Below are positions 14,870 through 21,863 of a DNA stretch of 25,350 nucleotides, in pieces; position 1 is the first letter of the stretch; each line of letters begins with the position of its first letter. The stretch spans positions 1 through 25,350 of the forward strand of contig CAXTJZ010000029.1 in NCBI GenBank assembly GCA_964244695.1. The letters are read 5' to 3'. The notes beneath the pieces are model-generated. The model ran no database searches and was not told where the DNA came from. It worked only from the letters and a program-made list of their open reading frames with translations. The stretch comes from BOG-908 sp964244695 (lineage in GTDB: Bacteria; Pseudomonadota; Alphaproteobacteria; Acetobacterales; Acetobacteraceae). The translations under genes were made by a program, and so were the position numbers.

Positions 14870-16679
14870 CCTCGCCCGCTTCCAGCTCGTCGATGAAGCC
14901 GGAAATCACATCCAGCCCGCGCCGCCAGAACGCAGGGTCGGACGCATCCAGCCCGAACGGCGCCAACAGATCCTTGTGCACCTTGGTTCCTCCCGCGCGA
15001 AGCATCTCCCGATACTTGGCCTGGAACCCGGGATGTCCAGACTGGAACATGTCATACAGCGCGTTCACCAGGCAATCGCCGAACGCGTAGGCGTAAACAT
15101 AGAACGGCGAATGCACGAAATGCGGCACGTATGCCCAGAACACGCTGTATTCCGGCGTGAACTCGAAAGCCGGCCCCAGGCTCTCCGTCTGCACCTGTAG
15201 CCAGATCTCGCCGATGCGCTCAGGCAGCAGCTCGCCGGACCGCCGCTCGTCATGCAGCAGCGTCTCGAACCGGTAGAACGCGATCTGGCGCACCACCGTG
15301 TTCAACATGTCCTCAACCTTGCCCGCCAGCATCAGCCGCCGACGCGCCGGATCGGTCTCGGCGTCCAGCAACGCCCGGAACGTCAGCATCTCGCCGAACA
15401 CGCTGGCCGTCTCGGCCAAGGTCAGCGGCGTGCCGCTCATCAGATAGCCCTGCTCGCCCGCCAGCACCTGGTGCACCCCATGCCCCAGCTCATGCGCCAG
15501 CGTCATCACGTCGCGCGTGCGTCCATGAAAGTTCATCAGGATGTAAGGATGCACGCTGGGCACGGTCGGATGTGCAAACGCCCCGCCCGACTTGCCGTCG
15601 CGCAACGCCGCATCGATCCAGTTGTTATCGAAAAACCGCTTGCCAACCGCCGAAAGCTCAGGATCGAACTTCCCGTAAGCACCTAGAACAGTAGTTTCCG
15701 CCTCGCCCCAGCCAATCCGCCTGTCGTCATCCCCAGGCAGCGGCGCGTTGCGATCCCAATGCTGCAGGCGCTCCAGCCCCAGCCACTTTGCTTTCAGCTT
15801 GTAATACCGGTGCGAAAGCCGCGGGAAATCCCCCACCACCGCCGTCACCAGCGCATCGACAACCTCATCCTCCACCACGTTGGAAAGGTTCCTGTCGCTG
15901 CCCGGCCGCGGCAACTGCCGCCAGGTGTCAACAATCTCCTTGTCCTTGGCCAACGTGTTCGTGATCAGCGAGAACAGCTTGCCACGCTCCTCGAACGCCT
16001 GTCCGATCGCCGCCGCGGCTGCTTGCCGAACCTCCCTGTCCGGATCGGACAATTTGTTCAGCACGGCATTGACCGTAAGCTGCTCGCCGCCGAACGGCAC
16101 CCGCATCCCCGCCACGGTCTCGTCGAACAACCGGCTCCAGGCGCTGCGCCCCGTCACCTCACGGTCATGCACGAACCGCTCAAGCTCGTCGCTCAACTGA
16201 TGCTTACGCCAAACCCGCAAATCCCGCAGGTACGGCCGCCACTTCGCAAACGCCGGGTCGGCCAGCTTCGCCTCCAGCACCCCATCCTCGATCTTGTTCA
16301 GCTCCAGCCGGAAGAACAGCACGTGCGCGCTGATCGCCGTGCACCGCTCCATCATCGACTGGTAGAACTGCCCCGCCGCGGCGTTCGTGCTGTCCGCGCT
16401 GAACAGCAACTGCGCGTAGCTCATCACCCGTCCCAGCGTCTCGTCGATCGCCTGGAAAACGTCCATGGCAGCGGCCAGCTCCCGCCGGCCCAGGCCCGCC
16501 AGCTTGCCGGCAAACCCGTCCGAGAACGCCAGCGCCCGCTTCTCCGCCGCGTCGAGGTCCTTGGTGATCTGCGCGCTGTCCGGCGCTTCGTACAAATCGG
16601 CCAGGTTCCAGCTCGGCAGATCCTGCGCCGGCGGGGCAGGGGGGACGGCAACGGAGCCCTCGGGGGCGTGGTGAGTCAT
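14862..16679 (-). CDS. M3-family oligoendopeptidase (PepF-like)
   Basis: A zinc metallopeptidase that cleaves short peptides in the cytoplasm. The 605-residue protein is helical throughout and has the zinc-binding motif HELGH at about residues 396-400 (TLAHELGHGVHQVL), with the third ligand Glu in the following LAETASVFGEM stretch. Upstream is the typical GGAFAHPTVPSVHPYILMNF segment, and downstream FVHSPFYVYAYAFGDCLVNAL of the substrate cleft. I chose the ATG at 16679 (MTHHAPEG), with AAGGA about ten bases upstream; a longer frame begins at 16724. It overlaps the next gene by 8 bp. Nothing unusual was seen in the catalytic part. Confidence 0.92.
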   Translation of the reverse strand: MTHHAPEGSVAVPPAPPAQDLPSWNLADLYEAPDSAQITKDLDAAEKRALAFSDGFAGKLAGLGRRELAAAMDVFQAIDETLGRVMSYAQLLFSADSTNAAAGQFYQSMMERCTAISAHVLFFRLELNKIEDGVLEAKLADPAFAKWRPYLRDLRVWRKHQLSDELERFVHDREVTGRSAWSRLFDETVAGMRVPFGGEQLTVNAVLNKLSDPDREVRQAAAAAIGQAFEERGKLFSLITNTLAKDKEIVDTWRQLPRPGSDRNLSNVVEDEVVDALVTAVVGDFPRLSHRYYKLKAKWLGLERLQHWDRNAPLPGDDDRRIGWGEAETTVLGAYGKFDPELSAVGKRFFDNNWIDAALRDGKSGGAFAHPTVPSVHPYILMNFHGRTRDVMTLAHELGHGVHQVLAGEQGYLMSGTPLTLAETASVFGEMLTFRALLDAETDPARRRLMLAGKVEDMLNTVVRQIAFYRFETLLHDERRSGELLPERIGEIWLQVQTESLGPAFEFTPEYSVFWAYVPHFVHSPFYVYAYAFGDCLVNALYDMFQSGHPGFQAKYREMLRAGGTKVHKDLLAPFGLDASDPAFWRRGLDVISGFIDELEAGEDV

Positions 16680-16742
16680 GGGGCAGGGGTCCTTCAGGCA
16701 ACCGGGGAACATGTAAGGGTGCATCGTTGCGCGTCAAAGGCC

Positions 16743-16905
16743 GCAGGAAGGAAGGCCTTCTTTTTTGAAAAAGAGAAGCAAAAAACTTTTACTCCCACGC
16801 TGTGTCCACAGCCGCGCTGCTTCGAGAGGCACACGAACGCTGCAGATGCGGGGAAGTAAAAGTTTTTTGGTCCTTTTTTTCAAAAAAGGACTACTTGCTT
16901 TCTTC
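16743..16905. repeat. AT-palindrome composite repeat between divergent genes
   Basis: The left palindrome at 16757-16778 has CTTC/GAAG ends with one mismatch in the A run. The spacer holds GCTGTG-TC-CACAGC at 16799-16812. The right palindrome at 16870-16891 has the GTCC/GGAC variant and ends 19 bases before the start of the rightward hydrolase gene. Because the flanking genes point away from each other, this copy lies where promoters and leaders should be, not at gene ends. Confidence 0.8.
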
Positions 16906-16910
16906 CTCCC

Positions 16911-17726
16911 ATGATCATCCGAATACTGCTGGCAACCGCCTGTCTGATCTACATCGCTATCGCCGCCACCCTATACGCCACCCAGCGCAGCTTCCTCTTC
17001 GTGCCGGACACGCACCGCCCGTCCGCCGCCGAGACAGGCATCCCCAACCTGCAGGCCGTTGCCCTACCGAGCCCCTACGGCAACCTGCTCGCCTGGTATC
17101 TTCCCCCGCGCCCGGACGGCCCCGTCCTCGCCTACTTCCACGGCAACGGCGGCAACCTGGCCGACCGCACCGACCGACTGCGCCGCTTCGCCGCCGCCGG
17201 CTGGGGCGTGCTGCTCCCCGAATACCCCGGCTATGGCGGCAACCCGGGCCACCCCAGCGAGGCCGCCTTCACCGCCACGGCCGAAGCCGCCATGGCCTTC
17301 CTGGACCACCAGGCCATCCCCCACGTCCGGACCGCCATCTACGGCGAATCCATCGGCACCGCCGTCGCCACACGCACCGCCGCCGGCCGCACCCTCGCCG
17401 GCCTGGTCCTGGAATCCCCGTTCACCAGCATCACGGCCATCGCCCAGCGCCGCTTCCCCTACATCCCCGTGGCCTGGCTGCTGCGAGACCCCTTCAACCA
17501 GCTCCGCCCCATCGCCCGCCTACGCTGCCCCCTCCTCGTCCTCCAGGGCGCGCGCGACACCATCGTCCCGCCGGACCTCGGCCAGAAACTCTTCGCCGCC
17601 GCCCCGCAGCCCAAGCAGTTCTGGTCCGCCCCCAACGGCACCCACACCAACCTCTGGTCCCTCGGCGCCGACACCGAAACGCTGGCGTTCCTGGACAAGA
17701 CCGTGGCCGCCGCCGCGCCCCGCTAG
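16911..17726 (+). CDS. Membrane-anchored alpha/beta hydrolase, BEM46/ABHD13-like
   Basis: A serine hydrolase of 271 residues with one N-terminal membrane segment (LLATACLIYIAIAATLYATQ), so it is probably anchored to the inner membrane with the catalytic domain outside. Catalytic parts: HGNGGNLADR oxyanion region, nucleophile Ser in YGESIGTAVA, Asp in QGARDTIVPP and His in NGTHTNLW. This pattern fits the Bem46/ABHD13 group, whose substrates are mostly unknown. The ATG at 16911 has no clear Shine-Dalgarno sequence; a repeat-element hairpin ends 19 bases upstream. It is convergent with gapR, with only one base between the two stop codons. Confidence 0.85.
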   Translation: MIIRILLATACLIYIAIAATLYATQRSFLFVPDTHRPSAAETGIPNLQAVALPSPYGNLLAWYLPPRPDGPVLAYFHGNGGNLADRTDRLRRFAAAGWGVLLPEYPGYGGNPGHPSEAAFTATAEAAMAFLDHQAIPHVRTAIYGESIGTAVATRTAAGRTLAGLVLESPFTSITAIAQRRFPYIPVAWLLRDPFNQLRPIARLRCPLLVLQGARDTIVPPDLGQKLFAAAPQPKQFWSAPNGTHTNLWSLGADTETLAFLDKTVAAAAPR

Positions 17727-17727
17727 C

Positions 17728-17982
17728 TCACATACCCAGCGCGCGCCGATACACGTCCAGCAGCGTCTCCTGCTCCTCGATCTCCGCCGGCTCCTGCTTG
17801 CGCAGCCGGATGATCGTGCGCAGCACCTTCACGTCGAACCCCGCCGACTTCGCCTCGCCGTAGATGTCCTTGATGTCGTTGCCCAGCGCCTTGCGCTCTT
17901 CCTCCAGCCGCTCGATCCGCTCGATCAGACTGCGCAGCCGCTCGACCGCGATCCCGCCGACCTTGGTGTCCTCATCCGCCAC
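17728..17982 (-). CDS. gapR: GapR-family nucleoid protein (DUF2312)
   Basis: An 84-residue protein matching GapR, an alphaproteobacterial nucleoid-associated protein that clamps overtwisted DNA ahead of replication and transcription and helps gyrase. Visible features: VERLRSLIERIERLEEERKA, a coiled-coil dimer helix, then DIKDIYGEAKSAGFDVKVLR and the C-terminal IIRLRKQEPAEIEEQE. Length and all these segments are typical. It converges on the hydrolase gene with its stop one base away, and a composite repeat lies upstream of it. The family is nearly restricted to Alphaproteobacteria and their phages, which supports the taxonomic inference. Confidence 0.94.
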   Translation of the reverse strand: MADEDTKVGGIAVERLRSLIERIERLEEERKALGNDIKDIYGEAKSAGFDVKVLRTIIRLRKQEPAEIEEQETLLDVYRRALGM

Positions 17983-18042
17983 TCGTCACCCCCGCACAGA
18001 CCCGTGAGCCGGGCGGGATACGCGCGTGACAGGGCAGGGTAA

Positions 18043-18175
18043 AGGCAAGGCCTTCTTTTTTGAAAAAAAGAAGCAAAAAACTTCTGCTCCCTGTCGGCGA
18101 ACGTTTCAGCAACCGCCGACAGGAAGCAAAAGTTTTTTGGTCCTTTTTTCAAAAAAGGACTGCTTGCTTTCTTAC
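18043..18175. repeat. AT-palindrome composite repeat between divergent gapR and aldehyde dehydrogenase
   Basis: Left palindrome 18052-18073 (CTTC/GAAG) and right palindrome 18140-18160 (GTCC/GGAC) flank a spacer with a perfect 10-bp inverted repeat, CCTGTCGGCG at 18090-18099 and CGCCGACAGG at 18114-18123. As at 16743, the flanking genes diverge, so the element lies in the upstream region of both. About 55 bases separate the right arm from the dehydrogenase start. Confidence 0.85.
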
Positions 18176-18228
18176 TTCCTGCAAAACCCTTACCGTCCCG
18201 CCCAACAACCAGGCCAGGGAGCCCCAAC

Positions 18229-19665
18229 ATGCGCGATTACACCAACTTCTACATCAACGGTGCCTGGGTCCCCCCCGCCGCCGCCAACCCGCTTCCTGTC
18301 ATCAACCCCGCCACCGAAAAACCCTGCGGCACCATCACCCTGGGCGCCCAGGCCGACGTGGACGCCGCCGTCACCGCCGCCCGCACGGCCTTTTCCACCT
18401 TCAGCCAGACCACCCGCGAAGACCGCCTGGCCCTCCTCGGCCGCATCATCGACGCCTACAAGGCCCGCTACAACGACATGGCCGCCGCCATCACCGAAGA
18501 GATGGGCGCCCCCACCAGCCTGTCGCAGAACGCCCAGGCCGCCATAGGCATCGGCCACTTCCAGGCCGCCCAGGCCATCCTGGCCAGCTACGTCTTCGAG
18601 GAGATGCGCGGCACCACGCTGATCGCCCGCGAGCCCATCGGCGTCTGCGGCTTCATCACCCCATGGAACTGGCCCATCAACCAGATCGCCTGCAAGGTCG
18701 CTCCCGCGCTCGCCACCGGCTGCACCATGGTGCTCAAGCCCAGCGAGATCGCCCCCTTCAGCGCCTACATCCTCGCCGAAATCCTCCACGAAGCCGGCGT
18801 GCCCCCAGGCGTCTTCAACCTGGTCAACGGTGACGGCCCGGGCGTCGGCGCCGCCATAAGCAGCCACCCGGACATCGACCTGGTCAGCTTCACCGGCAGC
18901 ACACGCGCCGGCATCGAGGTCGCCCGCGCCGCCGCCCCCACCGTCAAGCGCGTCCACCAGGAGCTCGGCGGCAAATCCCCCAACATCATCCTCGCCGACG
19001 CCGACCTCAAACGCGCCGTCACCAGCGGCGTCAAGAACGTCATGCAGAACAGCGGCCAGTCCTGCAACGCGCCCACCCGCATGCTCGCCCCCCACACGAT
19101 CATGGAAGATGTCATCGCCATCGCCCGCACCGCCGCCGAAGCCACCACCGTCGGTGACCCCAACGGCAACGCCGAGCTAGGCCCTGTCGTCAGCGAAACC
19201 CAGTGGAACAAGATCCAGGGCCTCATCAACAAAGGCATCGCGGAAGGCGCCACCCTGGTCGCCGGCGGCCCCGGCCGCCCCGAAGGCCTGGAGACCGGCT
19301 ACTACGTAAAGCCTACCGTCTTCGCCAACGTCACCAACGACATGACCATCGCCCGCGAGGAGATCTTCGGCCCCGTCCTCACCATCCTGGGCTACGACAC
19401 CATCGAGGAAGCCATCACCACCGCCAACGACACCCCCTACGGCCTCGCCGCCTACGTCCAGGGCCGCGACCCCGCCCAGCTCCGCCAGGTCGCCCGCCAA
19501 CTCCGCGCCGGTCAGGTCAACATAAACGGCGCCAGCACGGACATCATGGCCCCCTTCGGCGGCTACAAACAAAGCGGCAACGGCCGCGAGTGGGGCGACC
19601 TGGCATTCGGCGAGTTCCTGGAGACGAAGGCCGAACTCGGCTACGGCGCCATTGCGGCTGAGTGA
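18229..19665 (+). CDS. NAD(P)-dependent aldehyde dehydrogenase
   Basis: Oxidises an aldehyde to a carboxylic acid. The 478-residue protein has the complete ALDH active site: Asn147 in FITPWNWPIN, cofactor-binding KPSEIAPFSA and FTGSTRAG, general base Glu245 in ELGGKSPN and nucleophile Cys279 in NSGQSCNAPTR. The C-terminus has EEIFGPVL and GGYKQSGNGREWG. The ATG at 18229 is preceded by AGGGAG. The substrate is not clear; the sequence resembles the broad-specificity family annotated as aldehyde dehydrogenase family protein. Codon use is strongly GC-rich (C-ending), like the core genes and unlike the deaminase gene that follows. Confidence 0.93.
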   Translation: MRDYTNFYINGAWVPPAAANPLPVINPATEKPCGTITLGAQADVDAAVTAARTAFSTFSQTTREDRLALLGRIIDAYKARYNDMAAAITEEMGAPTSLSQNAQAAIGIGHFQAAQAILASYVFEEMRGTTLIAREPIGVCGFITPWNWPINQIACKVAPALATGCTMVLKPSEIAPFSAYILAEILHEAGVPPGVFNLVNGDGPGVGAAISSHPDIDLVSFTGSTRAGIEVARAAAPTVKRVHQELGGKSPNIILADADLKRAVTSGVKNVMQNSGQSCNAPTRMLAPHTIMEDVIAIARTAAEATTVGDPNGNAELGPVVSETQWNKIQGLINKGIAEGATLVAGGPGRPEGLETGYYVKPTVFANVTNDMTIAREEIFGPVLTILGYDTIEEAITTANDTPYGLAAYVQGRDPAQLRQVARQLRAGQVNINGASTDIMAPFGGYKQSGNGREWGDLAFGEFLETKAELGYGAIAAE

Positions 19666-19690
19666 CGCCGCGCTGAGCGGAAGGCAAGGC

Positions 19691-19734
19691 GAGGGGCTCT
19701 GCCCCTCGACCCCGCTGGGGCCAGTCGGCCCCAG
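19691..19734. terminator. Double GC-rich hairpin after the aldehyde dehydrogenase gene
   Basis: Two perfect stem-loops in a row: GAGGGGC-TCT-GCCCCTC at 19691-19707 and CTGGGGCC-AGTC-GGCCCCAG at 19715-19734. They lie about 25 bp past the dehydrogenase stop. No T-run follows, so this may be a GC-rich extragenic repeat acting as a terminator rather than a classical intrinsic one. It marks the end of the GC-rich core; the DNA after it is markedly AT-richer. Confidence 0.6.
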
Positions 19735-19807
19735 ACCCCATATTCAGACCAGTTACATTAAAAGTAACATGATTAATTTGTCTCGACGAGCAAACTCAAA
19801 ACTAAGT

Positions 19808-20040
19808 TTAGTCGGTTTCTGAATGCAGTGCGGTAGGCGGGTTTGCCGCAAACAGCCGCTCTTTCTCTTTATTCGGGACGACCGAAAGCCGAAGGTATAC
19901 CGCCAAATCTGCAGCAAGCATTTTGAGTTGCTCTATCTCTAGTTGTCGGTCGGTTTCCCAATCGGACATTCGACTTTTCTCCACTGCGGACTGTGACCAA
20001 GGCTTGACTCGGGCACGTCGAAATTTACTACGGTGACCAC
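19808..20040 (-). pseudogene. XRE-like helix-turn-helix fragment, probably decayed
   Basis: A leftward frame open to 20131 contains FRRARVKPWSQSAVEKSRMS followed by DWETDRQLEIEQLKMLA. This looks like an XRE/Cro helix-turn-helix (Q at the start of helix 2, then SRMSDWE of the recognition helix, then the EQLKMLA helix). Between Gln and SDWE it is about six residues shorter than the usual domain, as if 18 bp covering the turn were lost. No good start codon or ribosome site precedes the domain; upstream the frame only translates the tandem repeat (twice RRKHWC). It is divergent from the deaminase gene and may be a remnant of its former regulator. It could also be chance similarity. Confidence 0.35.
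20004..20031 (+). promoter_or_regulatory. Weak candidate promoter for the deaminase gene
   Basis: TTGACT at 20004-20009 is a near-consensus -35. TACTAC at 20026-20031 is a poor -10 at 16-bp spacing. A transcript from here would carry both copies of the 24-nt tandem repeat in its leader. The -10 is weak, so this is tentative. Confidence 0.3.
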
Positions 20041-20044
20041 TTAC

Positions 20045-20092
20045 ACACCAGTGTTTCCTTCTTAAACGACACCAGTGTTTCCTTCTTAAACG
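20045..20092. repeat. Exact 24-nt tandem duplication upstream of the deaminase gene
   Basis: Two identical adjacent 24-nt units, 20045-20068 and 20069-20092. Each begins with the small palindrome ACAC-CA-GTGT and continues TTCCTTCTTAAACG. The second ends 27 bases before the deaminase start. Identical copies suggest either a recent duplication or conserved paired operator sites or RNA hairpins in the leader. Confidence 0.85.
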
Positions 20093-20119
20093 CAAGTTAG
20101 TAAAAAAGGATTCCGACTG

Positions 20120-21646
20120 TTGATTGACCATCTCCGTTCGCTACGTCAGCCAGAATTGGTCATTGGAGTCGCAGGTCCCATAGGTGTTCAAATATCTTGG
20201 CTGGAAGACAGCCTGGCTAATTCGCTACGAGCCGTAAATTACAGAATTCGCCCGATAAAGCTCACTGTTGAGATGATGTCTTTTCCTGCCAAGGTGGCGA
20301 CCCGAGGCGGGATCGACTATTTCTCTGACGTAAAGTACAAGATGGACTACGCGACCGAGCTCTGCAGAAAATCCGATGACGCCGCTTTTCTTGCTCGGTT
20401 AGCGATCCGAGCAATCCAAAGGGAGCGCAACTCGATTACCGGGGCTGAGAAGCAGGTTCCCGACGGCGTCGCATACATTGTGAGGCAACTGAAACGTCCA
20501 CAAGAAGTGAGTTTACTTAGGCAGGTGTACGGAAAACAGTTCTTGCTCGTTTCAGCGCATGGGTCAGTCGGCGCCAGAGCGTCCCGGATTACTGAGCAAA
20601 TACGCCGTTACCTCTCGGCCGAAAAGTCGTCTAGCGAAATCGAAAAACTTGCTCGTGATCTCATTGAAAGAGATGCGGACGAGACGTCAGACGCATTCGG
20701 TCAACATCTACGCGATACGTTTCATATGGCGGATGTGTTTGTTGGAGGAATGGATAAAACAGATACCGAGCAAATGACGGAGCGTTTTATTCAGGCGTTT
20801 TTTGGCAGAACTGACATCGCGCCCTCCAAATCAGAGTACGGCATGTACGCTGCAAAATCTGCATCGCTACGCTCCTCCGATCTATCTCGACAAGTCGGCG
20901 CGGCTATCTTTACGAACGAGGGTGAAATTGTTTCGCAAGGTTGTAACGAGGTGCCAAAATCGTTTGGAGGAACTTACTGGGACTTGGAGAAGCCTGACTT
21001 TCGCGACGTCAAAATTGGGCATGATCCCAATGAACAGCTGAAGAACGAAATCCTCCGAGATTTGTTTACAAAATTACAAAACGCCGATTATCTGGCGAAA
21101 AGTATTACTGAGATTGGCTCAATCTCCGAGATGGTAGAAGCAGCCACAAAGCGTAGTTCAAGTGACGGATCAAAGGCGGGGCCGCTTTCAAACGCGTTAA
21201 TAATGGATTTGACCGAGTACGGCAGGGTTGTTCATGCTGAGATGTGCGCAATTTGCGACGCTGCTCGGCTCGGCCGAAGCACTAAAGGTGCAGTTCTGTT
21301 CTGCACAACCTTTCCCTGCCATAATTGCACAAAACATATCTTGGCTGCAGGCATACGTCAGGTTGTATACATGGAGCCATATCCAAAGAGTCGCGCAAAA
21401 GATCTTCACCAAAACGAAATTGAGATCGAAGAAATCTCAACCAGCAAAGTTGCTTTCATTCCCTTCCTTGGTATATCACCAGCACGTTATAAAGACATAT
21501 TTCAAAAGGGGAAGCGGAAAACAACTAGTGGAAGTGCAATGACGTGGCTCAAAGGCGAGCCTGTTCCTATGCTCGACGTAGTATTTCCAGCATATACGCA
21601 AAATGAGAACTTCGTTGTTGCCGGTCTTGTTGTTGACTTTGCATGA
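20120..21646 (+). CDS. Anti-phage nucleotide deaminase (AvcD-type dCTP deaminase)
   Basis: A 508-residue protein resembling AvcD and related anti-phage dCTP/dCMP deaminases, which deplete deoxycytidine nucleotides when phage infection relieves their inhibition. The N-terminal half starts PELVIGVAGPIGVQ, a nucleotide-kinase-like beta strand and loop without the GK[ST] of a true P-loop. The C-terminal half is a zinc-dependent cytidine deaminase fold: SLRSSDLSRQVGAAI, His372 and Glu374 in VVHAEMCAICD, and Cys400/Cys403 in FPCHNCTKHI. The start is TTG at 20120, chosen because AAGGA lies nine bases upstream and an in-frame stop occurs at 20087. Base composition is much AT-richer than neighbouring genes, a sign of horizontal transfer. 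In Vibrio, AvcD is paired with an inhibitory upstream RNA (AvcI); whether the leader here makes one is unknown. Confidence 0.85.
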   Translation: MIDHLRSLRQPELVIGVAGPIGVQISWLEDSLANSLRAVNYRIRPIKLTVEMMSFPAKVATRGGIDYFSDVKYKMDYATELCRKSDDAAFLARLAIRAIQRERNSITGAEKQVPDGVAYIVRQLKRPQEVSLLRQVYGKQFLLVSAHGSVGARASRITEQIRRYLSAEKSSSEIEKLARDLIERDADETSDAFGQHLRDTFHMADVFVGGMDKTDTEQMTERFIQAFFGRTDIAPSKSEYGMYAAKSASLRSSDLSRQVGAAIFTNEGEIVSQGCNEVPKSFGGTYWDLEKPDFRDVKIGHDPNEQLKNEILRDLFTKLQNADYLAKSITEIGSISEMVEAATKRSSSDGSKAGPLSNALIMDLTEYGRVVHAEMCAICDAARLGRSTKGAVLFCTTFPCHNCTKHILAAGIRQVVYMEPYPKSRAKDLHQNEIEIEEISTSKVAFIPFLGISPARYKDIFQKGKRKTTSGSAMTWLKGEPVPMLDVVFPAYTQNENFVVAGLVVDFA

Positions 21647-21863
21647 TCCAGGGCAAGCGGCACTTATGGTTCAATCGGCTTGGCCGCCGATATTTGGACC
21701 CGCATTTCAGAACTCTCTAGTTATCAAAAGCCCTCACGTGGTTTGCGTATGGCGCGCATCCACCAGGTCCTCTTACGCACTTCGTTCCATTACCACCCGC
21801 TCGCGCCCATCCTGCACAATCCGCTCAATTTATACGGTTACACACCTCCCTCAATCATCAACG
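21647..21863. other. Non-coding or remnant DNA between deaminase and fic
   Basis: About 217 bp with no gene I can support. A rightward frame (AADIWTRISELSSYQ, then RMARIHQVLL) is open but has no start or recognised domain and runs into the C-rich strand opposite fic. Composition shifts here from AT-richer island DNA to very C-rich sequence, so it may be a junction. I saw no tRNA, integrase or clear attachment repeat. Confidence 0.4.

Noticed and set aside
13583..14896. Long rightward open frame opposite the ABC1-kinase gene
   Set aside because: It is the antisense shadow of a GC-rich gene with clear kinase motifs; its translation is rich in Arg, His, Pro and Gln without any domain.
15759..16859. 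Long rightward open frame opposite the oligopeptidase gene
   Set aside because: Antisense shadow of the M3 peptidase; low-complexity RPQL-rich translation that also runs into a repeat element.
18190..19095. Leftward open frame opposite the aldehyde dehydrogenase
   Set aside because: Gly/Ala/Asp-rich antisense translation caused by C-ending codons; the forward frame has a complete ALDH active site.
19752..19768. GTTAC-N7-GTAAC inverted repeat as an operator or att site
   Set aside because: Only 5-bp arms in AT-rich DNA, with no matching copy at the other edge of the segment; chance is likely.
20040..20131. Repeat-containing peptide with two RRKHWC units upstream of the XRE-like fragment
   Set aside because: It is only the translation of the exact 24-nt DNA duplication, which is a multiple of three and so keeps frame; no start or ribosome site supports it.
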